42,337 nt of DNA, taken from NCBI GenBank assembly GCA_050181465.1, contig JBFXDD010000036.1, positions 1 through 42,337 of the forward strand, written 5' to 3'. Below are positions 1 to 7,832 of this stretch, in pieces. Both the position numbers and the translations under genes were made by a program. The DNA is from JACRLW01 sp050181465. GTDB taxonomy: Bacteria; Planctomycetota; UBA1135; UBA2386. Under the pieces are notes generated by a model, which saw nothing but the letters and a program-made list of their open reading frames with translations, searched no databases and was not told where the DNA came from. Each line of letters begins with the position of its first letter. Positions within the stretch are counted from its first letter, which is position 1.

Positions 1-723
1 TTCGTGCTGGCGGGACTCGCATTGCTCGTCGCCCTCTGGAAGTGGCTGACGCTCTCGCTGATCCGTCGGCCCAGCAAGCGACAGGTCACCGGGCTGCTCG
101 ATGCCGTGCGACAGCGCGACCAGGAACTCGCGATCCAGAAGGCCAAGTCGATGCCCGGCCCGGCCGGCGCGATGTTGAGCGTGGGCGCCGAGAACCTCGG
201 TGAGACCACGGATCTCATCGAAGAGGTGATGTACGAGAAGGTCATGGCGACCCGTCTGCGTGCCAACGGCCTGCTCCCGTTCATCGCGATCTGCGCCGCG
301 TCGGCACCACTCTTGGGCCTTCTCGGCACGGTCACCGGAATCATCGAGACCTTCAAGAACCTTACCGTGTTCGGTTCCGGGGACGTCAAGTCGCTGTCGG
401 GCGGCATCTCGAAGGCGCTCATCACCACCGAGTACGGACTCATCGTCGCGATTCCTTCGCTGCTTCTGCATGCGTTCCTCTCGCGTAAGGCGAAGGCGAT
501 CGTCGGACACATGGAGCGTGTCGCGGTCGCGTTCAGCAATCAGGTGGCGAAGACGCCGCTCGTGAAGACGGCGACGACCACCGAGACGATCACGACGATC
601 GTCCCCGATCAGGATCTCGTGCGCGGGCACGTTCGCGAAGTCCTGCAAGATCTGCTCGGTCCGATGTTCGAGACCGATCGCAACGGCGGAGCGGCCGCCG
701 GCCGCGTTTCTCACGTCGGCTGA
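1..723 (+). CDS. TtpC-like ExbB/TolQ/MotA proton-channel protein (5' partial)
   Basis: The frame is open from the first base, so the gene starts upstream of the window and only the C-terminal 240 residues are visible. They carry the ExbB/TolQ/MotA signature: a membrane segment at the start (LAGLALLVALW), a cytoplasmic stretch, then two transmembrane helices with LLGLLGTVTGIIETF and the conserved GGISKALITTEYGLIVAIP. In the family these helices form the proton channel that powers TonB. Two ExbB-type genes in a row followed by ExbD, TonB and a TPR protein match the Vibrio TonB2 arrangement, where the first gene is the longer TtpC with a periplasmic N-terminal extension. That is why I call this one TtpC-like; the N-terminal part and any DUF3450 partner would lie off the left edge. 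The next gene follows after 9 bases. Confidence 0.88.
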   Translation, partial: FVLAGLALLVALWKWLTLSLIRRPSKRQVTGLLDAVRQRDQELAIQKAKSMPGPAGAMLSVGAENLGETTDLIEEVMYEKVMATRLRANGLLPFIAICAASAPLLGLLGTVTGIIETFKNLTVFGSGDVKSLSGGISKALITTEYGLIVAIPSLLLHAFLSRKAKAIVGHMERVAVAFSNQVAKTPLVKTATTTETITTIVPDQDLVRGHVREVLQDLLGPMFETDRNGGAAAGRVSHVG

Positions 724-732
724 GGAGTCAAC

Positions 733-1503
733 ATGGATGCACTGCTTCAGTCGTTGCGAACCCTGTGGTCGGAGGCGCTCGGCATCTGGGCCTCCGGTGG
801 ATGGGCGATGTGGCCGATTGCGGTCATCGCGTTCTCGATGTTCTTCGTCGGGATGCACGTCTGGAACGGTCTCCAGGCGACCGGCTTCGGCAGCGTCCCA
901 GAGGACGAGTGGCGTGACTGGATCGAGCGCCCGAACGAGCGCGACGGCAGGATCGGTGAGATGCTCGACTTCGTCCTCGACGGCGAGGTTCGCAGCGATG
1001 CCGACCTGGTGCGAGCCTTCGATCAGGTGCGAGCGTCGGCTTCGGCGCCCTTCGAACGAGATCTGCTCGTGATGAAGGTCTGCATCGGTGCAGCTCCGCT
1101 CGTCGGTCTTCTCGGCACCGTCACCGGCATGTTGACGACCTTCGGGGCTCTGTCCTCCGGTTCAGGCGGCGACAAGACGATGGCGATGATCGCCGACGGC
1201 ATCGCCGAGGCGTTGATCACGACCGAGACCGGTTTGGTCGTCGCGATCCCCGGCATGTTCTTCCGCTACCAGTTGACTCGAAAGCTGGATCAGTACCGTG
1301 CATTCCTGGCGCACGTCGAAACCGTCTGCACCCAGACCCTGCATCGTCGCAACGGGCTGGCAAGACGGTCGGGGCTGCGTCGGGGGGCATTCGCGCAAGT
1401 GGCGCGACACCTGTTCGATCGCGTGCGTGCCGAGACCGCCCATGTTCGTCCCCGAGTCGAGTCGAGAGGTAAGGCGCCGCTCGCTACTCATGAGGCCTCC
1501 TGA
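733..1503 (+). CDS. exbB: ExbB-family proton channel protein
   Basis: 256 residues. The start ATG is preceded by GAGGAG seven bases upstream. There is one transmembrane helix near residues 24-45 (GGWAMWPIAVIAFSMFFVG), a cytoplasmic domain, and two later helices with APLVGLLGTVTGMLTTF and DGIAEALITTETGLVVAIPG, the hallmark of ExbB/TolQ. The C-terminal tail is basic and longer than usual. It should assemble with ExbD (next gene) into the inner-membrane motor that energises TonB for outer-membrane transport. Its closeness to the previous ExbB-like gene shows they are paralogues with separate roles, as in TonB2-type systems. Confidence 0.93.
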   Translation: MDALLQSLRTLWSEALGIWASGGWAMWPIAVIAFSMFFVGMHVWNGLQATGFGSVPEDEWRDWIERPNERDGRIGEMLDFVLDGEVRSDADLVRAFDQVRASASAPFERDLLVMKVCIGAAPLVGLLGTVTGMLTTFGALSSGSGGDKTMAMIADGIAEALITTETGLVVAIPGMFFRYQLTRKLDQYRAFLAHVETVCTQTLHRRNGLARRSGLRRGAFAQVARHLFDRVRAETAHVRPRVESRGKAPLATHEAS

Positions 1504-1524
1504 GAGAAGAGTGAGAGACAAGCC

Positions 1525-1947
1525 ATGAGTCGATTCCGTGATTCCGTTGGTGAGGACGACGGCGACGGCGCGGTCGTCGACATGTCGCCGCTCATCGACT
1601 GCGTGTTCATCCTGCTCATCTTCTTCATCGTCACCACGGTGTTCGTCGAGGAGACCGGTGTCGAAGTCGACAAGCCACAGGCTGCGTCGTCGGTGCAACT
1701 CGAGAAGAACAGCATCATGTTCGCCGTCACCGCCAATGGTCAGGTCGTGTACGGCGGTCGCGATGTCGGTGTCGCGGGGGTGCGCGCGATCGTGAAGCGC
1801 ATGACGCAGAGCGAGAACGTGCCGGTCATCATCCAGCCGGACTCAGCGGCTTCGGCGGGTCTGCTGGTCCGGGTGGTCGATGAAGCCAAACTCGGCGGTG
1901 GCGAGAAGACCAAGGTGTCTCTCGCGACCGCGATCAAGAAGACCTGA
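1525..1947 (+). CDS. exbD: ExbD/TolR-family biopolymer transport protein
   Basis: 140 residues, the usual ExbD size. The N-terminus is acidic, then a single membrane helix SPLIDCVFILLIFFIVTTV carries the conserved membrane aspartate (Asp25) needed for proton coupling in ExbD/TolR. The rest is the small periplasmic domain. A purine-rich stretch (GAGAAGAGTGAGAGA) precedes the ATG. Only 21 bases separate it from exbB and 14 bases from tonB, so this is one operon. Confidence 0.94.
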   Translation: MSRFRDSVGEDDGDGAVVDMSPLIDCVFILLIFFIVTTVFVEETGVEVDKPQAASSVQLEKNSIMFAVTANGQVVYGGRDVGVAGVRAIVKRMTQSENVPVIIQPDSAASAGLLVRVVDEAKLGGGEKTKVSLATAIKKT

Positions 1948-1961
1948 GGCGGATCCTCACG

Positions 1962-2633
1962 ATGAAGCAGAATCCTCGCAAGCAACCCTTCGCCAAGCGC
2001 ATCTGGAGTCGCGTCGTCGTGTTCGGCGGCGCGATCGTCCTGACCCTGGGATGCTTCCTCGTGTTGCCGCTGATCCAGGCGATCACCTCTGCGACGACCG
2101 CCGACTTGCAGATTTCGTCGGTCGACAGTCTCGCTCTGCCGCCGCCGCCGACACCGCCGGCGATCGAGGAACCCGAGCCGCCCAAGCAAGAGGACCAGAA
2201 GCCGCCGGAACTCGAGGACGCCGCTCCGCCGATGGATCTGGCGCAGCTCGAAATGGCACTCAATCCCGGCGGTGGCGGTGACTGGGGTGGCGGCGATTTC
2301 GTGATGCGACTCGATTCGCTGGTTGCGAACGCCGGCGGCGACGGCGAGGACTTCGATGTCTCCGGTGGTGAGCCCCCGCGATTGATCTTCCAGGTCAATC
2401 CGGTACTCGACGCGAAGGCGAAGCAGAAGACCCCAGGTCGGGTGTCCGTCATGTGCATCGTCGACGAGCGTGGGCGAGTCGTGAATCCCATGATCCGCAC
2501 CTCATCGGATGCCATCCTCGAGAAGCCGACCCTCGCTGCCGTGCGACAGTGGCGTTATCAGCCCGGAACCCGCAAGGGCAAGCCGGTCAGCAAGCACACC
2601 GTGATCACCGTGACATTCCCGAAGGAACGATGA
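1962..2633 (+). CDS. tonB: TonB-family energy transducer
   Basis: 223 residues. A membrane anchor lies near residues 12-40, followed by a proline-rich spacer (PPPPTPPAIEEPEPP) as expected for a protein that spans the periplasm. The C-terminal ~80 residues are a TonB domain: GRVSVMCIVDERGRVVNP, then the conserved AVRQWRYQPGTRKGKPV and a final beta strand. It couples the ExbBD motor to TonB-dependent receptors, none of which are in this window. The stop codon overlaps the start of the TPR gene in an ATGA. Confidence 0.93.
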   Translation: MKQNPRKQPFAKRIWSRVVVFGGAIVLTLGCFLVLPLIQAITSATTADLQISSVDSLALPPPPTPPAIEEPEPPKQEDQKPPELEDAAPPMDLAQLEMALNPGGGGDWGGGDFVMRLDSLVANAGGDGEDFDVSGGEPPRLIFQVNPVLDAKAKQKTPGRVSVMCIVDERGRVVNPMIRTSSDAILEKPTLAAVRQWRYQPGTRKGKPVSKHTVITVTFPKER

Positions 2634-4225
2634 AGACGACCTTCTGCCTTTCTCCGTCCGTTGCACGTGCGATGCTGCCGCTGCTGGCGCTCGTCGCCGG
2701 TTGCACCAACGTCTCGCGTTCACAACCGGATCGCCGGGTCGACGCGTCGCTAGTGCCCACCACCCTCACCGAGGCGACCGCCACGCCGGGCGAAGAACCG
2801 GGTCCGGTGGAAGCTTCGGTCACCGGCGCGACCGCGGTCTTCGCCGAGGCAGCGACGCCGGCTCGCGCATCGACTCCACTCGGTCGTTCCAAACCGCCGG
2901 CTCAAGATCCAACGCCTCGTCAAGACGGGCTCAGCTCCGTCGAACTGGGGATCTGGCGAGATCCCGAGTTCCAGCGTCGCTTCACGGAGAGTTATCTGGC
3001 CGAGACTGCCGTCGAGCCGCCGGTCACTCCCACGGAGCTCGAAGTCCTGCAGGAGATGCGGGAACTGATGGCGAAGGACAAGCCCGATGAAGCACTTGCG
3101 CTACTCGAAGGCGAGCGGCGTGACACCTCGAACGCAGTTTTCGACGTGGAGATCGCGAATCTCTACTTCCAGCGTGACAAGCTCGAGGAGGCAGCGGCTG
3201 CCGCGCACGCTGCGATCGAGAAGTTTCCGCGTTATCGCCGCGCGTGGCAGTTGCTCGGCTTCGTGCACGTGAAGCGTTCCGAGTTCGAGGGCGCGGCCAC
3301 GGCATTCACCAAGGTGATCGAGGCCGGTGGCGGCAACGCCATGGCGTTCGGCTTCCTCGGGCTCGCGCGCATGTCGCTCAATCAGATGATCGAGGCGGAG
3401 GCGGCTTATCGCATGGCCATGCTTCTCGATCCCAAGACTTTCGAGTGGAAGAGCGGACTCGGAGAGAGTCTTCGCAAGCAGCGCCGCTACCCCGAAGTCA
3501 TCGCGCTGTGCGACAGTCTGATCCAGGCCGATCCGTCACGCATGCAGCCGTGGGCCATGCAGGCGGAGGCCTACTTGGGACTGGGCCAGTTCGAGAGCGC
3601 GGCGGAGAACTTCGAGCTCATCGATCGCATGGGACAGGCGACGCCGGACATGCTCAATCGCCTGGGCACGATCTACGTGCGGAACGGCACCGCCGATCTC
3701 GCGGTGCCGAGCTTCCTGCGCGCGATCGAGATGAGCCCCGACTCGCCACTCGGACCGGCGATGGATGCTGCCGAGTTCATCGCACGGAGCGAAGATCGCG
3801 AGTCCGCGAAGGCGCTTGTCGACGGCATCGAGCGTCTGCGCGGCGACAAGCTCGACGAGTCCGCGCGCAAGAAGCTCTTGTGGACGCGAGCGCGAATCGC
3901 CTCGGCCGAGGCCGCCACCGAGGATGAGATTCGTGTGCTCGATCAGATCTCCCAACTCGATCCGCGCGATGGCCAGGCACTGATCAAGCTGGGACAGATC
4001 GCGCAGAACAAGGGCGACCACGATCGCGCCGTGTTCTACTTCGAGCGCGCCGAGAGCATCGAGGCGTTCGAAGCGGATGCGAAGGTTCAGCGTGCCCAGC
4101 TCCTCGTACGCCAGAGCAAGTTTGCGGAGGCGGTGGCACTCCTGAAGCAAGCGCAGTCGATCAAGCCGCGCGACAACGTGCAGAGTTACCTCGAGAAGAT
4201 CGAGAAGCTGGCGCAGGGACGGTGA
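2630..4225 (+). CDS. TPR-repeat lipoprotein of the TonB operon
   Basis: 531 residues from the ATG that overlaps the tonB stop (ATGA at 2630). A longer upstream reading is open but would run through tonB; this start gives a clean lipoprotein signal (MLPLLALVAGC, lipobox LVAGC), so it is preferred. After a low-complexity linker the protein is built of tetratricopeptide repeats from about residue 140 to the end (for example AIEKFPRYRRAWQLLGFVHV and KVIEAGGGNAMAFGFLGLAR). In Vibrio TonB2-type operons a TPR protein occupies the same last position. A scaffold role for the TonB complex in the periplasm is inferred from that context, not shown by the sequence. Confidence 0.88.
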   Translation: MKTTFCLSPSVARAMLPLLALVAGCTNVSRSQPDRRVDASLVPTTLTEATATPGEEPGPVEASVTGATAVFAEAATPARASTPLGRSKPPAQDPTPRQDGLSSVELGIWRDPEFQRRFTESYLAETAVEPPVTPTELEVLQEMRELMAKDKPDEALALLEGERRDTSNAVFDVEIANLYFQRDKLEEAAAAAHAAIEKFPRYRRAWQLLGFVHVKRSEFEGAATAFTKVIEAGGGNAMAFGFLGLARMSLNQMIEAEAAYRMAMLLDPKTFEWKSGLGESLRKQRRYPEVIALCDSLIQADPSRMQPWAMQAEAYLGLGQFESAAENFELIDRMGQATPDMLNRLGTIYVRNGTADLAVPSFLRAIEMSPDSPLGPAMDAAEFIARSEDRESAKALVDGIERLRGDKLDESARKKLLWTRARIASAEAATEDEIRVLDQISQLDPRDGQALIKLGQIAQNKGDHDRAVFYFERAESIEAFEADAKVQRAQLLVRQSKFAEAVALLKQAQSIKPRDNVQSYLEKIEKLAQGR

Positions 4226-4394
4226 GGCAGGGGTGCTGCTGCGGGAGCTCTACGGTCCGGCGGTCCTGGGCCAGTAGCCCACGGGGGGTGCCGTCGGCGA
4301 GACCGATCGGCGCCTCGAGCTGGCCGGACCCGCTGTACCGCCTGCCGTGCCTCCCGGTTGGGTCGAGCCACGGATCTGCGGCGCCGCTATCCGG

Positions 4395-4575
4395 TAGCCC
4401 GGATCACTCGTGAACGTCGTCGCGAGATCGACGCAGGTCGATGCCCAGTAAGGAGCTGCGTTGGCGACGACCGAAGCGTAGCCGTAGCTACGCTGCCAGG
4501 GAGGAGCCGACGCAGCGACGCCGCCGGACGCGAGTTGCGGCGATCGCAGCAGGCGTTCACGAATAATCCGGGCTA
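4395..4575 (+). repeat. MITE-like element, copy 1 (181 bp)
   Basis: The ends are ~22-bp imperfect inverted repeats: TAGCCCGGATCACTCGTGAACG at 4395-4416 against the reverse complement of 4554-4575, 20 of 22 matching, with TA at both outermost positions. The interior has a perfect 6-bp hairpin at 4427-4442 (ATCGAC/GTCGAT) and an 8-bp hairpin at 4475-4494 (AGCGTAGC-CGTA-GCTACGCT), so it could fold as RNA or single-stranded DNA. A second copy of almost equal length lies inverted at 6334-6515, about 85% identical by hand alignment of the shared ~150 bp. There is no coding capacity. It may be a non-autonomous transposable element or a structured interspersed repeat. Confidence 0.82.
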
Positions 4576-4584
4576 GGATTCGCT

Positions 4585-4628
4585 CGGCGGCCGTTGGCTG
4601 CCGCCGCTCGCCGGGTCAACGGACCCGG
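4585..4628. other. Two adjacent GC-rich hairpins
   Basis: CGGCGGC at 4585-4591 pairs with GCCGCCG at 4600-4606, and CCGGGTC at 4611-4617 pairs with GACCCGG at 4622-4628; both stems are perfect over 7 bp. They sit just outside the repeat element. Without a following T-run they are weak candidates for a terminator of the TonB operon; they may equally be neutral palindromes in a GC-rich spacer. Confidence 0.4.
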
Positions 4629-4747
4629 CCCGTAATCGACTCGATGAATTCCGACAGCGCGGACAGTTCCGGCGGTCCCGACAGTTCCGGGGACCCTGAC
4701 CAACCTCCCCATTCCAGAATCCTGTCACGCCCGCGGAGGGCAGAGGC

Positions 4748-5836
4748 ATGACCTGGATCCTCGTCACGGGCTCCCTGACGCTGCTGATCTCGTTCCTGTG
4801 CTCGGTCCTCGAAGCGGCGCTCTATTCCGTGACGCCGGCGCAACTCGATGTGATGCAGCGGGAGAAGGTCCTCGGCGCGCGTCGCTTCGCTCGCTACCGC
4901 GAACGTGTGGAGGAGCCGATCGCGGCGATCCTGACCGTCAATACCGTTGCGAACACCTTCGGGTCGTCGCTCTGCGGTGCGCTGGTGGGTGAGCATTTCG
5001 GGAGCACCGCCATCGGGGTGTTCGCGGCGGTGTTCACCTTGGTCGTCCTGGTGTTCTCCGAGATCCTGCCGAAGAGCATCGGTGTTCGGTACGCTCCGGC
5101 CCTCGTTCCGTTCCTTGCCGGTCCGCTCCAGTTCCTGATCTGGGTGTCCTGGCCCGTCGCACGGCCCGCGCGATTTCTGATGTCGAGAATGACGGGCGGC
5201 ACGACTATCCCGGGGCCATCCGAGGAAGAGGTCATCGCACTCTCGCAGCTCGCCTGGCGAAGCGGGAAGTTGACCGCGGGCGAGCTGGCGTGGATCGAGA
5301 ACTCGCTGCGACTGGACTTGGTGTCCGCCTACGACCTGATGACCCCTCGCACCGTGGTGCAGACCCTTGCCACCGATCGCCGCATCGGCGACTTGGCTCG
5401 CGAGACCTCGACGTTGCGCCATTCACGATTCCCGGTCGTCGCCGACGGTGATCCGGACAAGGTCGTCGGATTCGTATTGAGGCGTGACGTCGTCGACGCG
5501 ATCGCGTCCGGTCAACCCAGCCGAACGATCGGCGAGATCACGCGGACCTTGCAATTCGTGCCCGACACCATGAAGGGGCCGGCGCTGCTCCAGAAGCTCA
5601 TCAAGGACAAGGTCCACATGGTGGCGGTCACCGACGAGTACGGCGGCTTCGAGGGAATCGTGACGTTGGAGGATGTCCTGGAGCACCTGCTCGGCGAGGA
5701 GATCGTCGACGAGCACGATGACCACGTGGACATGCAGGAACTGGCCCGACGGCGAGCTCGCGGTCGCATGGCTCCGCCGGCACACGGCGATCGCAATCAG
5801 GCTGCTGGGGTCATCAATCGGACGTCGGGCGCCTGA
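4748..5836 (+). CDS. DUF21/CBS-domain membrane protein (CNNM/HlyC-CorC type)
   Basis: 362 residues. The N-terminal half is a DUF21 (CNNM) transmembrane domain: helices near residues 3-25, 60-80, 87-110 and 115-135, with the family-typical LEAALYSVTPAQL and VFSEILPKSIGVRYAP. A CBS-domain pair follows at about residues 195-320 (LMTPRTVVQTL, HSRFPVVADGDPDKVVGFVLRRD, MVAVTDEYGGFEGIVTLEDVLEHLLGEEI quoted in parts). Members of this family are linked to magnesium and cobalt homeostasis. The C-terminal CorC_HlyC domain common in 420-440 residue members is absent; the chain ends in a short basic tail. Confidence 0.88.
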   Translation: MTWILVTGSLTLLISFLCSVLEAALYSVTPAQLDVMQREKVLGARRFARYRERVEEPIAAILTVNTVANTFGSSLCGALVGEHFGSTAIGVFAAVFTLVVLVFSEILPKSIGVRYAPALVPFLAGPLQFLIWVSWPVARPARFLMSRMTGGTTIPGPSEEEVIALSQLAWRSGKLTAGELAWIENSLRLDLVSAYDLMTPRTVVQTLATDRRIGDLARETSTLRHSRFPVVADGDPDKVVGFVLRRDVVDAIASGQPSRTIGEITRTLQFVPDTMKGPALLQKLIKDKVHMVAVTDEYGGFEGIVTLEDVLEHLLGEEIVDEHDDHVDMQELARRRARGRMAPPAHGDRNQAAGVINRTSGA

Positions 5837-5901
5837 GTTCGGGCCGCCGAAGCCTTGGACCGCGCTTGCGTTCTCCATCCTGCGCGCCATCCTCGGCCCG
5901 C

Positions 5902-6249
5902 ATGTACGACGAATCGAACGTGTTCGCTCGCATTCTGCGCGGTGAGATCCCAGCCAAGCCGCTCTACGAGGATGACCACTGTCTTGCGTTTCGCGATATC
6001 GATCCGAAGGCGCCGTTCCACGCGTTGGTGATTCCCAAGGCGCCCATTTCGCGTCTCGCCGAGGCGTCGAAGAGCCAAGTGGACGTCCTCGGTAGGTTGC
6101 TTCTCGCCGCCGCGGAAGTTGCGCGGCTCGAGGGGCATGAAGATGCATATCGCGTCGTCATCAACAGCGGGGCAGGTGCAGGGCAGACGGTCTTTCACCT
6201 GCACTTGCACGTTCTGGCCGGGCGCGGATTCGGCTGGCCGCCCGGGTGA
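5902..6249 (+). CDS. HIT-family (histidine triad) nucleotide-binding protein
   Basis: 115 residues. The start is set at MYDESNVFARIL because HIT proteins begin this way; an alternative upstream TTG at 5866 would add 12 residues without homology. The triad HLHLHVL is at residues 99-105 (His99, His101, His103), with the usual preceding VINSGAGAGQTVFH and the N-terminal IPAKPLYEDDHCLAFRDI. Family members hydrolyse nucleoside phosphoramidates or related nucleotide conjugates; His101 is the expected nucleophile. It lies 65 bases after the DUF21 gene on the same strand and may share its transcript. Confidence 0.93.
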   Translation: MYDESNVFARILRGEIPAKPLYEDDHCLAFRDIDPKAPFHALVIPKAPISRLAEASKSQVDVLGRLLLAAAEVARLEGHEDAYRVVINSGAGAGQTVFHLHLHVLAGRGFGWPPG

Positions 6250-6333
6250 ATCGACGACGGGTGCCGGGCCACCCTCGCCTCGTTCGGTGTGGTCACTCCG
6301 CGACGCCGCTGCGGAGCCGCACTCGCCGTCGGG

Positions 6334-6515
6334 CATCCCGGACCATTCGAGAACGCCCGGCACGATCGCCGCAACTCGCGCCCGGCCGCGTCGCTCCATC
6401 GGCTCCTCCCCGGCAACGAAGCCAAGGCTACGCGTCGGTCGTCGCCCAAAGCAGCTCGTCGCCGGGCATCGACCTGCGTCGATCTCGGGACGACGTTGGC
6501 GAGTCGTCCGGGCCA
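6334..6515 (-). repeat. MITE-like element, copy 2 (182 bp, inverted)
   Basis: This is the inverted, more diverged copy of the element at 4395-4575. Its ends (6334-6355 and 6494-6515) match the copy 1 ends at about 17 and 16 of 22 positions. Read on the reverse strand, 24 bases CGAGATCGACGCAGGTCGAT plus GCCC are identical to copy 1, and the 6-bp hairpin ATCGAC/GTCGAT is kept (6468-6483). The 8-bp central hairpin of copy 1 is eroded here. It fills most of the gap between the convergent HIT and protease genes, so it could also act in the 3' regions of both transcripts. The remaining gap sequence (6250-6333) shows nothing clear. Confidence 0.78.
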
Positions 6516-6528
6516 GGACGGCGACGGA

Positions 6529-7698
6529 TTACTTCGGCGGCGCTGCGAGCAGCGACGGATCCGTCAGCGTGCCCTGATCGAGCACGTGCGAGAGCTTCTC
6601 TCGATCGAGCCACTCGTAGACCGACTTGATCGGCGTGCAGAGCCCCATGTGAGGGATCACCACCGGGTTGCCGCGGCCGTGCGTATAGATCTTCGAGAAT
6701 ACACCGACGAGACTTCGACTGTCGGCAAGGTAGATGCCGCCGCCCGAGTTGCCGTAGTAGGTGGGCGCGTTGATCATCCAGTAGTTGACGCCGTTGAGCA
6801 CGTTGCTCTGGCTGGCGATCGAGCCGCGGGTCGGGATCGGATCGTTGCCGAGCGGGCAGCCGATCGCGTAGATCTCGTCCCAGAGTTTGACGTGATCGGC
6901 CTCGCTGCGGGTGAGGACCTTGGCGACGTGATGGAACTGTCGTTCCGTCCGCAGGCGGAGCACGGCGGTATCGAGGTCCTTGTCGAAGGCCACGAGATCG
7001 CCGCGCGTCTCGTACTTGCTGCCTTCTTCGTAGATGGTGATCGGCAAGCCCTCGGACTGCGCGCGCGGCGTGTCGGCCAGGATGTTGCGCACGACGTGAT
7101 ACGCCGTCAGCACCCAGTTCTCGACCTTGCCGGTGTTCGGGTCCAGCGAGCTGCGGACAAGCGTGCCGGAGCCGACCGTGTCGTCACCATTGAGCTGGAC
7201 CGCAGGAAGGAGCAGTTCGCGGGTGAGGCTGTCGGGGTCCGGCAGCAGTCGCCCGCTCAAACGGCGCAAGTCCTCTTGGTTGCGCTCGGTTTGCTCGATG
7301 ACCGTCTCCTCCCGCCGCTTCATCTCGCTCTGATAGGTCTGCACCAGTTCACGAGTGCGAGAGACGTCCCGCTCGAACTCGGCCTTGATGGTTGCCGCCG
7401 CTTGGCGTGCGGCCTCCAGTTCCTGCTTCAGGAACGTCGCATCGTGCGCACGACTCGTGGCATCGGCGATCCGTCGTTCGAGAGCACCGACGCGATTCTC
7501 GACGGTCGCGATGATCTCCTTGCGGACGGTATCGAGGTCGGCCTCCTTGGGAGTTCGTCGGCCCGATGCCTCGACCAGGGCACGTAGCTCCTTCACGTCG
7601 TCAGCCTCCGCGGTCACCCGTGAAAGTCGATGATGGAACGAGGCCATCAGGACGAGCACGGCGAGACCGGCCAGGATCTCTGCCAGAGTACGCTTCAT
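6529..7698 (-). CDS. Membrane-anchored coiled-coil trypsin-like serine protease
   Basis: 389 residues. A single N-terminal helix (ILAGLAVLVLMAS, residues 8-20) is either a signal or an uncleaved anchor. Residues ~30-150 are charged and heptad-like, a probable coiled coil. The C-terminal ~220 residues form a trypsin-like (S1-type) protease domain with the triad His201 (VLTAYHVV), Asp243 (DKDLDTAVLRL) and Ser318 (TYYGNSGGGIY); oxyanion glycines are intact. There is no PDZ domain, unlike DegP/HtrA. The coiled coil suggests oligomerisation or a spacer from the membrane. The target is unknown. The gene is 134 bases downstream of the HEAT-repeat gene on the same strand. Confidence 0.85.
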   Translation of the reverse strand: MKRTLAEILAGLAVLVLMASFHHRLSRVTAEADDVKELRALVEASGRRTPKEADLDTVRKEIIATVENRVGALERRIADATSRAHDATFLKQELEAARQAAATIKAEFERDVSRTRELVQTYQSEMKRREETVIEQTERNQEDLRRLSGRLLPDPDSLTRELLLPAVQLNGDDTVGSGTLVRSSLDPNTGKVENWVLTAYHVVRNILADTPRAQSEGLPITIYEEGSKYETRGDLVAFDKDLDTAVLRLRTERQFHHVAKVLTRSEADHVKLWDEIYAIGCPLGNDPIPTRGSIASQSNVLNGVNYWMINAPTYYGNSGGGIYLADSRSLVGVFSKIYTHGRGNPVVIPHMGLCTPIKSVYEWLDREKLSHVLDQGTLTDPSLLAAPPK

Positions 7699-7832
7699 CT
7701 TCGGTGTCTTCCCTTGGTGTGTCTTCGCCCTCGCTCTGCGCGAGGAGTCATCGACGCACGCGGGCGCGGGAATTCACGCGTGAAGATCGCGAGGATGGCG
7801 GCAGTGAAGCAGGCGCCGTTGCCGTGGCGTGT

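Larger units (their letters stand above)
4226..4747. other. Intergenic region with repeat element and hairpins
   Basis: 522 bases between two forward genes with no convincing coding sequence. It contains a TIR-bounded repeat (4395-4575), two adjacent short hairpins (4585-4628), and a small direct repeat of GACAGTTCCGG at 4662-4672 and 4680-4690. In 4226-4394 I see no clear promoter, RNA gene or terminator with a T-run. Confidence 0.7.

Noticed and set aside
6289..7587. 432-codon forward open frame
   Set aside because: Antisense to the trypsin-like protease with an intact triad, and partly made of the repeat element.
7773..7784. Perfect 12-bp palindrome TTCACGCGTGAA upstream of the protease gene
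   Set aside because: About ten perfect 12-bp palindromes are expected by chance in a window this long; there is no second copy or linked regulator.
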